A DNA stretch of 64,000 bases from Cliona cf. orientalis. Its lineage: Eukaryota; Porifera; Demospongiae; Clionaida; Clionaidae. Made by a program: the position numbers and the translations under genes. How positions within the stretch are numbered: position 1 is the stretch's first letter; each line of letters starts with the position of its first letter. Shown in pieces: positions 24,784 to 35,458 of the stretch. The notes below the pieces were generated by a model. That model worked only from the letters and a program-made list of their open reading frames with translations, had not been told where the DNA came from and ran no database searches. The stretch lies in contig OZ005701.1 in the NCBI GenBank assembly GCA_963930775.1, forward strand, positions 310,001-374,000. Direction: 5' to 3'.

Positions 24784-27700
24784 TCACTTAAGCTGTGGAT
24801 GAAGTGACTCTAAATATTTGACGACATGGTGGTGACCTTCGTGACGTGCTTGTTCAAGTGGTGTCATGTTGAGCTGTCCTCTAATGTCAGGAGGACAGTG
24901 AAGTGTTTCTATCATGAATCTGACCACTTCAAGGTGGCCAAGTCTGGCAGCATCACGAAGAGGAGTATTGTTCCTACTGTTAGTACACAGTGGGTCACAG
25001 TGCTGCTCCAAGGTGAGATACTGCACCACAGCTAAGTGTCCACGTTGAGCAGCTAGGTGCAGTGGAGTTACTTTCTCATAGTCGCAGTGTGATGGATCAC
25101 AGTGCTGATCCTCAACTAAGAATCTCACCACATGTAGATGTCCCATTTGAGCGGCAGCGTGAACAGCAATTCTACCACCACATTTAGTAGGTCTCCCGTG
25201 ATGCTCACCAGTTGCCTCAATGCTGGGGTCACAGTTCAACTCGGTGATAAAGTATTTGATGATTTTTAACTGTCCATACAAAGCCGCAACATGTAGTGGA
25301 GTTGTTCCATCTGTACCTCGGCAACTAACTACGTCCTTGAGTGGGAGGTGCTGACTCATGGCATTCACTAGGTAGACAACTACATCCATGTTATCATCAT
25401 CAGCACAAGCTTTATGAAGCGGAGTATCACCACGTTCAGTCTGACACATTGGGTCCACCTGTTGCTCAGCAATCAGATACCGTACTAGTTCAAGATGGTT
25501 GTGTCGTGCTGCAGTATGAAGTGGTGTAAATCCCGCATTCTTGCTACCGGTAGAACATGGACTTGCTGGATTATGTCGTTGGTCTTCGATAAGATATTTC
25601 AGCACAGCTAGCTGTCCTCCCTTGGCTGCACAATAAATGGCATTCCTTCCACTTTTATCTTCCTGTAGTGGGTTTAATCGTTTCTCCTCAGTCAGATATT
25701 TGACAGCTTTCAAGTCTCCTGTTTGTGATGCTCGACGTAGTTTATGTGCACTGCTGGAGTCGTGTCCCATTCCCATGTCTGGAAACTCTACATCTGGCCT
25801 GTGCAGTGTATCCTAGAGTGGGAATACATGTACACAAAGGGAAGGAATAGCAGTCAGTGAGATCAGTTGGTAGAGGGATAAAAGGCTGTTGACAACAAAG
25901 CTTAATGAGAAGAAAATTAAGTGCCATACACGTACTAATGCAATTTCCCACTTATGATATTGTAGTAAGGGGTCATTAATCACTTAGGAAATTGCTAAAG
26001 GTCGTCAATAAGCCTACATGTACGCAACATTATTATGACTGTATATCTCTGTGACTAGAGACTGACCTCAGAGGCCACTGTCACTGCTGCTGAAGTGCCA
26101 GTATACCTACTCCTCTCCGCAGTCAGGGCTGAGTCAGTTCTGATGGAGGGTGCATCCCTCAAAGTCAGTCCAGCAGCCATGGACGCCAACTCAGTGACAC
26201 CTGGGGGAAATGAAACACCAACATGAGGGTTGTAGTGGACTAGCCTATTGTTGGCTCACTGTCAGCATAGTCTGTGTATCCCTCATCATCAGAAGCACAG
26301 GGATCCTCTACCTCCTGCTGGCCAGACAGCCGGCCGGGACAGACAAAGGACAAAGGTCAACCAGTCATCCAATGATGTCATCAGCCATAGCTTACCTTAT
26401 TCTGTTGTCTAGTGAACTGGTAGTCCCCACAGGAGAGCTCCACAACACCTAGAGCAGCTAGTGATGCTTCTTGTTCAGGAGAGAGAGGAAAGATGTCTTG
26501 ACGGAGAGAGAGGGGGAGTTGAAAGGTCAGCTTTATGCTGCCATACATAATATCGCACAGTTTGAGATTAACATCTGATGATATCCCCAGAGCTCTTCGC
26601 AACCTCACTTTGAACTCGTTTAAATGACTTAGAGTGCAATTATCGAATGAATCGTCCAGCGTCACAAAGATATTTGAAAAGCCATCTTCACTCATTTCAC
26701 CAACTTTCATCGATCCCTCAATGACACAGCACTGAGCGTACTCTTCAAAGTCCTTCTTATAAGCCTCCAAGTTATCTTTGTCCTTTGGGGTGCCGAATTC
26801 TTCTGTAATATGCTCCAACATCTGATAATTAAAGAAGGAGCAGTAGTCCTTGACAACAGACATGACATCATCCACAGTTTCTGAAGTCTCTAGTTTTGGC
26901 AGCTGGTGTCGCAGTGGAGGTTTACCAGTGTCCTTGAAGGTTGGTTTTACAAAGCCCAAGCACACCAAATGACTGACTAGTTCTGAAACTGATACTTTTT
27001 CATCTCTTAAAGATTTTCTGGTTGCTGTGAAAAGTTTCTGAAACTTGTATATCATCTCTTGTGATTTGGAGCTGACTCTCTCATAGCGCCGCTGTTTCTG
27101 TTCTGGACTCAAAGCGATAGAGGGAGAGATGGGGGAGGAGGGAGCTCTGCCTAGTTCAGCTGTGTCTGGAGTACCTCCCTCAGCACCTGAGAGCAAGACA
27201 CAACCTCAAATCAACCCAATGTTGAAGAAGAAGCTACTCACCTTTGGACTCATTCAAACTGCTTTCAGTAGCACTTGCCTCCATTGGTTCAGGTAGTTTA
27301 TCTTTTACTGTGCAGAGAGAGCCAATCATAGAACTCATTTTACACCTGAATATGAAGAGGCATACCTGGGTGATCTGCTGCCAATTTTTTAAACTCTGAT
27401 TTGTTGACCAAAGCCACTGCCTTCAGGAATGTCCTCCATGATGGCTCACCAAACTTTTCCGTGTTGTAGTTCTCATTTATCCACTCTAGCAAGGCACTGT
27501 TCCAACAGCCAGTGCTATCACTGGGGTTGTCCCTTCTAATTTCAGCAATTTTGGATGGTTTAAGTCCAAGAAATCCAGCAATTGTAGACCACTGGGCAGA
27601 GAGCGAGTTGCTTTCAATAATCAGCATGTTCCAGTCACTCTCCTCTGTGAGATCAGTTGGAAATATCAGATTGCACACACAAAACAACACCTCATGCAAT

Positions 27701-28570
27701 ACACAGCTATACATACCAAAATAAGTGTTGTCAACTTCAGAAAGAATCTTTTCGATTTCTGTAAATTGGATAAAATTAATTATCCATCATAGCTAGCTGA
27801 TATCAGAGTTAATTTACCATGATCGAGAGGTCCAGGGTTGAGTTCCACGTCTCCAGACATGATCAGCAGTCGACGTATGACAAAATGGGACGGTCCAATC
27901 AGGAGTGACCTAAACCACGCCCACCCCGTCCCATAGCACAGGACCACTTCACACACGACGCAAACAACAGGCTCGTTGGTGACCTTTGACCTTCCCCTCC
28001 CCCTCCTTGGTCTAGCATTGTCTGGTTCTATGATACACAGCATGTACGTTATATGAATCTCGGTAGTTGGCCAGTATCTCTCTAGAAACAGCCACAGGTC
28101 AAGAATGAGTTCCCAGTACAGTCCTAACATCGCCACTCCGTCACACACCGCATCCGACTCCACAAACTCAGTCCAAAGTTCCTGGCAAATCTGAGCAGCT
28201 TCCCCACACAAAGCCATCGGCAAAGAGACGAAGCAATAATAGAGCACATCTGACAGCCCCAACGCCTTCCAAAGCTTCTTCCCGACTTTCCAACACAAAA
28301 CTACCGCAAAGAGACGAACCAGATCAGCACGGCATGCCTTCTCTTGAACGACCGCCATTGCTTGGAGTGAATCACGTGATGCAGGGAGCAGACGAGAAGG
28401 AGCAGTAGCACCCATACACTACACACATCCCCCTCGCTCATCTGCCTCTTGTAGTGACGGCTGGACAACCTCCTAATTGCAAGGACCCCGCTGATCCGGC
28501 GACGATCATACTTGTCAGGGAGAAGATCGGCGCGAGCCTGGGAAACGTCGAGATCAACTCCATCCATCAT
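24784..28570 (-). CDS. 2A-linked membrane leader / death domain / ankyrin protein, tandem copy A (frameshifted exon 1)
   Basis: Eight exons: 28570-27818, 27758-27717, 27644-27366, 27307-27242, 27186-26396, 26314-26260, 26200-26067, 25812-24784. Exon 1 encodes the hydrophobic leader and ends just past a 2A-like motif (core 27828-27854). Exon 3 is a death domain (LGL, CW, SWRTFLKA landmarks). Exon 5 is an unnamed helical module (DYCSFFNYQMLEHI). The last exon holds about nine ankyrin repeats (TPLHTAARHNHLELVRYL and similar). Relative to copy C, one base is missing at about 28305 (ACCGC for ACCGGC), so the MMDG frame stops after 89 codons. Exon 1 sums to 753 bases where 754 are needed. An ATG at 28415 is in frame with the 2A motif and could still give a leader. 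The 3' end converges on RAB3IP 295 bp away. Confidence 0.8.
27828..27854 (-). other. 2A-like ribosome-skipping motif, copy A
   Basis: The codons spell GDVELNPGP, which fits the consensus D-(V/I)-E-x-N-P-G|P for co-translational ribosome skipping between the last Gly and Pro. The preceding residues (HFVIRRLLIMS) are of the hydrophobic/basic type usual upstream of 2A. The motif lies four codons before the exon 1 donor, between the leader and the death domain. The reading frame is open from ATG 28415 but not from the homologous MMDG start. Confidence 0.85.
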
Positions 28571-29373
28571 CGGAGCACTGGTGACGGGACCTGCACTACA
28601 ACAACCAACAAAGTGGCGGATGTTTATCACACGCGCCCGAGTACGGTAGTACCTTTTCTAGTCGAGTTGACTGCAGATCAGTCGTGAAATAATAAAAGGA
28701 TATGGTTGATCCAACGGGAAAACGAGAGAGAATTTCACAGAGACGTCGATTATACTTGATACTGGGAGACGAAAATTAGTACCAATTTGCTTCGCTGGCA
28801 AGGGGGGCGTAACCTGGATTCCGCGATCGATCCGAGAGCGCGCGATCACGGGGGCACTTCCCCAAAAGGGTGGGGCTCGTTTTCTGTGCGGCGCTGGCCT
28901 ACATAAGGTACGGGGTCGATCAACGTATAAGTGCACTTGCTGGGACGTCGAACATCTACCTATGATCTACCTCAGATGCGGTGCTCCCCCACTAAATCAA
29001 TAGCGCTGAGTTTGAAAATTGCAACAATAGGATCAAGTGGCAAGAACGGCACCGCGAAAATTTTCAACCATGAAAGATACCAGTGACCTAAAACCCTGTC
29101 ACAATGGCACGCGAAAATTTGGGTGCCGTTTATGCCACTTGACCCCAACAAGATCCTCTAAAAACCTTCACGAAAGCCTATACTAGTAAATTAATTAGTG
29201 AACTATTAGCCAAAGGTCAAGCTTGTCCTACCTCCTCTGCCGGTCACCAGTCTATACTGGAAAATGTTCATTCCCATTTCCCATGACGCAGTCCCTGTGT
29301 CAGTTCTGCAGCAAGGTTCTTGAGTTGGAGATAGTTAAAAATTATCGGATCTGGCAATTATTTTAATTTGCAG
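28571..29373. other. Upstream region of copy A and duplication spacer
   Basis: About 370 bases next to the start (to about 28940) are closely repeated upstream of copies B and C, so they probably contain the shared promoter. A small inverted-repeat element occupies 29030-29146. The stretch at about 29250-29330 resembles 34020-34125 upstream of copy B, marking part of the duplicated unit. Confidence 0.5.
29030..29146. mobile_element. Small inverted-repeat element (GGATCAAGTGGCA family)
   Basis: The ends GGATCAAGTGGCA and TGCCACTTGACCCC are inverted repeats bounding about 117 bp. A second member with the same ends and internal sequence (GTCACAATGGCACGCGAAAA / TTTTCGTGTGCTATTGTGAC) lies inverted at 42983-43103. 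It is non-autonomous and non-coding. Confidence 0.65.
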
Positions 29374-29600
29374 ATTGTTGCGGCTTTTAATTTCTATAAT
29401 CATGTGCATTGGACACATTCAGAAGGGAATCATGAGATTAGATGGTGAGTGGCAAAGAAAGTCCGCTCTGTAGATGTGTCTGTGTGTACCATTATGTTTT
29501 TTTTATTGTTTCCATAGCAATGAGCTGTACTAGCGTGTATCTCGGTTAAGAGCGATGATGTCACTCTCGTTTAAACCTACACTTTCCTGAAGAAGACTAA
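29374..29600 (+). pseudogene. RAB3IP: Decayed copy of the last two RAB3IP exons
   Basis: Segments 29374-29444 and 29518-29600 match RAB3IP exons 9 and 10 at 24270-24336 and 24404-24489, including the acceptor, the donor GGTGAGTGG and the terminal GAAGAAGACTAA. The first has four inserted bases after TTCTAT. The second has lost a base near its start, has TGG changed to TAG, and has lost a CT pair. Upstream exons are absent. It sits in the same position relative to copy B as the real gene does to copy A, so it was carried along when the unit duplicated. Confidence 0.85.
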
Positions 29601-30047
29601 TCAACTAGTAATTTTTGTCTCCCTCTCTCTCTCCCCCTCCCCTCTTCTCTAGATCTCTCTTTCTCATCTCAAGATAATTATTGACAGCATGGGTAAAACA
29701 TTGGTGTGTATCAACATTAATTTTTGTGGTATGTTTCAAATTTTAATGAATAATGCAAAACAAAATTAATTAATCTCAGTCACAATGAACAACAAATGTT
29801 ACACAAAACAATAAAACTATATATTAATTATAACAAAACTTACACACACACAAAAAAGAGCACAAACTACTGACTGAGAGGGTATCACATGATCTTGCTT
29901 ATTCACTTAAGCTGTGGACGAAGTGACTCTAAATATTTGACGACATGGTGGTGACCCTCTCTACGTGCTCGTTCAAGTGGTGTCACGTTGAGCTGTCCTC
30001 TAACATCAGGAGGACAGTGGAGTGTCTCTATCATGAATCTGACCACT

Positions 30048-33000
30048 TCAAGGTGGCCATTCCTGGTCTTCGATAAAATACTTCAGCACAGCTAGCTGTC
30101 CTCCCCAAGCTGAATAGAAAAGGGCGTTCCTTCCATCTTTATCTTCCTGTAGTGGGTTTAATCGTTTCTCCTCAGTCAGATATTTGACAGCTTTCAAGTC
30201 TCCTGTTTGTGATGCTAGACGTAGTTCATGTGCACTGCTGGAGTCATGTCCCATTCCCATGTCTGGAAACTCTACATCTGGCCTGTGCAATAATACATCC
30301 TGGAATGGGAATACACAAACATGTGAACGGGTCAGAAGTAGTAACTTGGTAAGGGTTGTTAATCGCTTAGTGAATTGTAAAGGTCGTCAATAACATTACA
30401 TGTATTATAGTGCATTCTTATGACTTTACACAAAAGGGATCTCGTTATGTACAGAGATCCTATGAGAACCTAGAAAATTTCGAGAAATGAAAAAAAATCA
30501 AAGTATCAAGCGAGATTTGAACCTGCTACATGCATTCTTTTTGGTACACAAGAGCCCCAACCACTATACCACCACTGTTGTCGCTGTTACCAATCATTAT
30601 TTTATCCCTTTCATAGACAAACCCTAGAGACTAATCCTGTTACCATTGGCAACCCATCCCAAAATTCCCCCGCCGCAGCCCCTCCCGTATAATATTATAC
30701 ATTATACATTATACACGCACGTGATTGCATCATAACCACATGCCAATAATGATCGCTGTACATAAAGATTTCGACACAACCTCTCTGTGACTAGAGACTG
30801 ACCTCAGAGGCAACTGTCACTGCTGCTGAAGTGCCAGTATACCTACTCCTCTCAGCAGTCAGGGCTGAGTCAGTGCTGATGGAGGGTGCATCCCTCAAAG
30901 TCAGTCCAGTGGCCATGGACGCCAACTCAGTGACACCTGGGGGAAATGAAACACCAACATGAGGGTTGTAGCGGACTAGCCTATTGTTGGCTCACTGTCA
31001 GCATAGTCTGTGTATCCATCATCATCAGAAGCACAGGGATCCTCTACCTCCTGCTGGTCAGACAGCCGGCCGGGACAGACAAAGGATAAAGGTCAACCAG
31101 TCATCCAATGATGTCATTAGCCATAGCTTACCTTATTCTGTTGTCTAGTGAACTGGTAGTCCCCACAGGAGAGCTCCACAACACCTAGAGCAGCTAGTGA
31201 TGCTTCCTGTTTAGGAGAGAGAGGAAAGATGTCTTGACGGAGAGAGAGGGGGAGTTGAAAGGTCAGCTTTACGCTGCCAAGGTTGATGTAGCACAGTCTG
31301 AGATCGACATCTGATGATATGTTGAGAGCCTTTCGTATGTCAGTAATGAATACATTCAGGTACCTTAAAGTGCAATTATCAAATGAATCGTCCAATGTCA
31401 CAAACATATTTGAAAAGCCTTCTTCGCTCATTTCGCCAACTTTCATCGATCTCTCAATGACACAGCACTGAGCGTACTCTTCAAAGTCCTTCTTATAAGC
31501 TGCCAAGTTATCTTTGTCTTTTGGGGTGCCAAACTCTTCAATAATATGAGCCACGATGTGGTAATTAAAGAATGAGCAGTAGTCCTTGACGACAGACATG
31601 ACATCATCCACATGTTGTATATTTGCTAGTCCTGGTAGTTGGCGTCGCAATGGACTTTGACCTGCGTCCTTGTAAATCGGTTTAATCGACCCCAAGCACT
31701 CCAAATGACGAACCAGTTCCGTGACGGACACCTTTTCATCCCGGAGAGATCTTCTGGTAGCCGTGTAGAGCTTTTGAAATTTGTAAGTCATTTCCTCTGA
31801 CTTAGGGCTGACTTTCTCATAGAGCTTCTCTTTCACTGTGGGACTCAAATAGTCAGAGCTCGAGGGAGAGAGGGGGGAGGAGGGAGCTCTGCCTAGTTCA
31901 GCTGTGTCTGGAGTACCTCCCTCAGCACCTGAAACATGAGATAGCATCAAATTAATCACGAAAAAAATTGAATATATACGCTCACCTTTTGACTGTGTGT
32001 CTCTGACTGGAGTAGCACTGACCTCCATTTGCTGAGAATGGTGTTTTTCGGAGGATTCTACACAAATATATAATATCAAGTATAATATCTAGCAGCAGAT
32101 ACTAGTTGCTAAATTACCTTGAACCAAGTGTCCAGAAGCGAGATCTTTGAATCGTAGTTTGTCTACCTTAGCGACAGCAGCTAGTAGGCTCCTCCAAGAC
32201 GGCTCACCAAACTTCTTTGTGTTATAGTTTTGTTTGATCCAGTGCTTGAGGGCTTCACTCCAGCAGTGGTAGTTGTCACCAGAGCCCTTTTTCCACTCCC
32301 ACTTTTTCCACTCCCACTTTCCACTGAATTTCCCACTATACGATATTATTGTAACAGAGAGAGTGTACCTTGGTGTTGTGCTGCTAAATTGTTGAACATC
32401 AGCTTGTCTTCCTTAGCCACTGCTTTGAGGAGACTCCTCCAAGATGGCAACTCGTACTTCTTTGTGTTGTAGTTTTGTTTGATCCAGTGTTTGAGGGCTT
32501 CACTCCAGCAGTGGTAGTTGTCACCAGAGCCCTTGATGTTGTCGGTCACTTCAAAGGAGAGTCCGAGGTAGATGCTCAACTGCTCCCACTTGGCAGCCAG
32601 TGACTTGCACTCTATCACCACAATATTCCAGTCATCCACTCCTGTGCAGTGTGATAGTCGTAGCAATAAATTAGTACCGTACAGATGTTTGAAGGGTGAA
32701 ATTTTCACAGATAAGCGAGTTTTACTAGTTAGTTTTTGCAGTTGGTCGATTATCCATGAAAATTGGACCCCTCAAAATTCTATATTATGGTATTAATTAG
32801 GGACATACCTAAGACAGTATTGTCAATAGTTTCAAGTATTTCTTCAACCGTCTTATGATCTACACAAAAGATGGAGTTGATCATGAATATTATTATCCAT
32901 TGTGCATACACAGACACAGCTCCTTACCAGTGAGAGGTCCAGGGTTGAGTTCCACGTCTCCAGACATGATCAGCAGTCGATGTATGACAAAATGGGACGG

Positions 33001-33591
33001 TCCAATCAGGAATGACCTAAACCACACCCACCCCGTCCCATAGCACAGGACCACTTCACACACGATACAAATGACAGGCTCCTTGGTGACCTTTGACCAC
33101 CCCCTCCCCCTCCTTGGTCTAGCATTGTCCGGCTCTATGATACACAGCATGTACGTTATATGAATCTCGGTAGTCGGCCAGTATCTCTCAAGAAACAGCC
33201 ACAGGTCCAGAATGAGTTCCCAGTACAGTCCTAACATCGCCACTCCGTCACACACCGCATCCGACTCCACAAACTCATTCCAAAGTTCCTGGCAAATCTG
33301 AGCAGCTTCCCTACACAAAGCCATCGGCAAAGAGACAAACCAGATTAGCACGGCATGCCTTCTCTTGAACGACTGCCATTGCTTGGAGTGAATCACGTGA
33401 TGCAGGGAGCAGACGAGAAGGAGCAGTAGCACCCATACACTACACACGTCCCCCTCGCTCATCTGCCTCTTGTAGTGACGGCTGGACAACCTCCTAATTG
33501 CAAGGACCCCGCTGATCCGGCGACGATCATACTTGTCAGGGAGAAGATCGGCACGAGCCTGGGAAACGTCGAGATCAACTCCATCCATCAT
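30048..33591 (-). CDS. 2A-linked membrane leader / death domain protein with collapsed ankyrin exon, tandem copy B
   Basis: Exons in phase: 33591-32928, 32859-32809, 32641-32369, 32057-31986, 31928-31132, 31050-30996, 30936-30803, 30299-30048; about 765 residues. The leader is open from MMDG through the 2A motif (core 32935-32961) but lacks 28 codons present in A and C. The death domain (WNIVVIECKSL, LGLSFEVTDN, WIKQNYNTKKY) and helical module (DYCSFFNYHIVAHI) are intact. The ankyrin exon has lost about 640 bases between GGTGGCCA and GGTCTTCGATAAAAT. The join shifts the frame and stops after E-D-Q-E-W-P-P, leaving little more than one repeat. Remnants of the last ankyrin repeat and 3' end continue to about 29900. 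It may be a shortened functional protein or a pseudogene. Confidence 0.75.
30501..30577 (-). mobile_element. tRNA-derived (SINE-like) fragment
   Basis: On the minus strand GGTGGTATAGTGGTTGGGGC resembles a tRNA D-arm (A box) and GGTTCAAATCTC resembles a T-loop (B box) at tRNA-like spacing. I cannot fold a clean acceptor stem, so a tRNA-derived SINE head or tRNA pseudogene is more likely than a working tRNA. It lies in copy B between the ankyrin exon and the exon before it. Confidence 0.45.
32118..32287 (-). pseudogene. Partial second death-domain exon in copy B
   Basis: On the minus strand this segment encodes the C-terminal part of a death domain (DNYHCWSEALKHWIKQNYNT, then PSWRSLLAAVAK) and ends at a phase-1 donor CAAG|GTAATT exactly like the real exon 3. 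The 5' half is missing and is replaced by repeated CCACTCCCACTTT sequence and a piece of the TATAGCGGGAAA-type element. The only nearby AG would give an out-of-frame exon. It is therefore a relic of an extra death-domain exon. Confidence 0.65.
32935..32961 (-). other. 2A-like ribosome-skipping motif, copy B
   Basis: GDVELNPGP is encoded in frame after HFVIHRLLIMS and three codons before the exon 1 donor. Skipping would release a leader of about 218 residues and a downstream protein starting Pro-Leu-Thr-Gly. Confidence 0.88.
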
Positions 33592-34130
33592 CGGAGCACT
33601 GGTGATGGGACCTGCACTAGTGTACAACAAGCAACAAAATGGCGGATGTTTATCACACGCGCCTGAGTACGGTAGTACCTTTTCTAGTCGAGTTGACTGC
33701 AGATCAGTCGTGAAATAATAAAAGGATATGGTTGATCCAACGGGAAAACGAGAGAGAATTTTACAGAGACGTCGATTACACTTGATACTGGGAGACGAAA
33801 ATTAACACCAATTTGCTTCGCTGGCACAGCACCGCTGGTAAGCGCAAGGGGGTGTACCTGGAGTCAGTGGACAAAAAGATTACGGAGTTTGCATATTATT
33901 ACAAAAAAGGGTGGGGCTCGTTTCAGTGCGGCGCTGCGCCAATGGTAAGGTACGGGATCGATCAACTTATAAGTGCTATTAATTATTGCGCACTCGTCAC
34001 ATCTGCAGGCCTCCCTTTGGAAAATGTATTTCATCCCCATTCCCCATTAATCTCGCAAGACAGACCGCTCCCACTCTTTCCACAGTCCCCGTGCCAGTTC
34101 TGCAGCAAAGTTCTTGAGGAGCTGGAGATA
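33592..34130. promoter_or_regulatory. Upstream region of copy B
   Basis: The first 370 bases match the 5' flanks of copies A and C (for example AAAGGATATGGTTGATCCAA and ACTGATCTGCAGTCAACTCG on the opposite strand), so any shared promoter lies here. No TATA box is obvious. The remainder to 34130 resembles the spacer at 29200-29330. Confidence 0.45.
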
Positions 34131-34596
34131 TATAGACGGGTTGCCTTAATATGATTAGCATGGCAAGGTCATAAATTAGAAATATCAGTACCCTCAAGAC
34201 ATGTCGTTATGGCAATGATTTTTTTTTAGATAATGCTATTGACCCATGTAATCATCACACTGAAGTTTGAGACTTGTCTGATCTATTGCTGATTTTATAA
34301 AAATCTTAGAAGTGAGCAATTTTCCCATATGTTTGTATTGCGGTAGGGCACATTTTGCCCTACTGCCATACAAACATATGGAAAAATTGCTCACTTCTAG
34401 GATTTTTATAAAATCAGCAATAGATCAGACAAGTCTCAAAGTTGGTGTGATGATTACATGGGTCAATAGCATTACCTTAAAAAACATTCATTGCCATAGC
34501 AACAAGCCTTGACGGTATTGATTTCCTAATCATGGCCGCATGTTCATGTGGCTTGAACTTTCATGTTATGAATCACATTAAGGCAACCCGTCTATA
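34131..34596. mobile_element. 466-bp hairpin (foldback) element
   Basis: The left end TATAGACGGGTTGCCTTAAT and the right end ATTAAGGCAACCCGTCTATA are perfect inverted repeats. The similarity continues inward (GAGACTTGTCTGATCTATTG against its complement, then CATATGTTTGTAT...) to a palindromic centre at GTAGGGCA...TGCCCTAC, so nearly the whole element can fold on itself. The right arm carries about 35 extra bases. A TA target duplication is possible. It abuts the orphan parvin exons. Confidence 0.8.
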
Positions 34597-34599
34597 GTG

Positions 34600-35299
34600 A
34601 TCAATGATTTGGAGACACAGTTTCAGACTGGAGTCAACATGGTGCTGATGATGGGTCTCCTTGAGGGATACTACATACCTCACTACCTCTGGCACTACTC
34701 ACCCAAAAACTTCGAGGAAAGGGTACGTCAGTTGGGGGACTTGGGTGTGTGTGTGTGGATGGGGGGGGAGGATGGGAAACTTAGTGGATAAAAGAACTAG
34801 TTTTAGCCTGAATACCATGGTGCTCTCTCTCACCTGTGTAGCTGGACAATGTGAAGCTGGCTTTCAAACTGATGGAGGATGCCGGGATACCTCAGGAGAG
34901 GGCCAAGCCTGAAGGTACGTACCTACATAGGGAGATATATTACCATAATTATTATAGCGGGAAACATTCAAGGGAGAAATTTTGACTGATTAGTAGAAAG
35001 TGAGCTAAATCATGTATGGGTTGCCCAAATAATATTATTGTGAAGAAAACTTTCATGGGTGGCTTCAAACTATGAAATTCGTAAAGATTTTCTCCCTCGA
35101 AAATTTCCCGCTATGCAGTACGTATACGTACATGACTCATGCATTACATCACACTGGCTGCCATTTCTCTCTGCCTGCAGACATTGTCCACAAGGACCTG
35201 AAGAGCACTCTGAGAGTACTCTACTCCACATTTTGGCAAGTACAAGTCACATTTCCAACAGCAGCCACACCCACAAGCCAAGGAAATTCAGCTGTGTAA
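34600..35299 (+). CDS. PARV: Parvin C-terminal fragment (second calponin-homology domain), 5' end missing
   Basis: Parvins link integrin-linked kinase to actin at adhesions through two CH domains. Three exons (to 34722, 34842-34914, 35181-35299) join in phase and encode DLETQFQTGVNMVLMMGLLE, YYIPHYLWHYSPKNFEER, LDNVKLAFKLMEDAGIP and KDLKSTLRVLYSTFW, matching the end of the parvin CH2 domain (human LDTQFADGVYLVLLMGLLE..., DLKSTLRVLYNLF). A stop follows 18 residues later. No first CH domain or upstream parvin exon is visible before it; the hairpin element starts four bases away. It is probably a truncated relic stranded by the local duplications, although the surviving exons are open. Confidence 0.78.
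34946..35121. mobile_element. Small inverted-repeat element (TATAGCGGGAAA family)
   Basis: Left end ATTATAGCGGGAAACATTC and right end TTTCCCGCTATGCAGTA are inverted repeats in the last parvin intron. It is related to the elements at 23946 and 38228. Confidence 0.5.
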
Positions 35300-35458
35300 C
35301 TACCATATTATTATATTGATAATGTTTTTTAATAATATTATTGTTTTAGTCTTTAGCTTTCCAAGCATACAAAATTTTATTATTATATAATGTCATAGCC
35401 AATCAAAAATAATGTCATGTAATTGATGCGATAGAAAGGTGAAAAAAAGGCAAGGTAA

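Noticed and set aside
30501-30577. A functional tRNA gene
   Set aside because: A-box and B-box words are present, but I cannot pair an acceptor stem or a regular anticodon stem, so I list it only as a tRNA-derived fragment.
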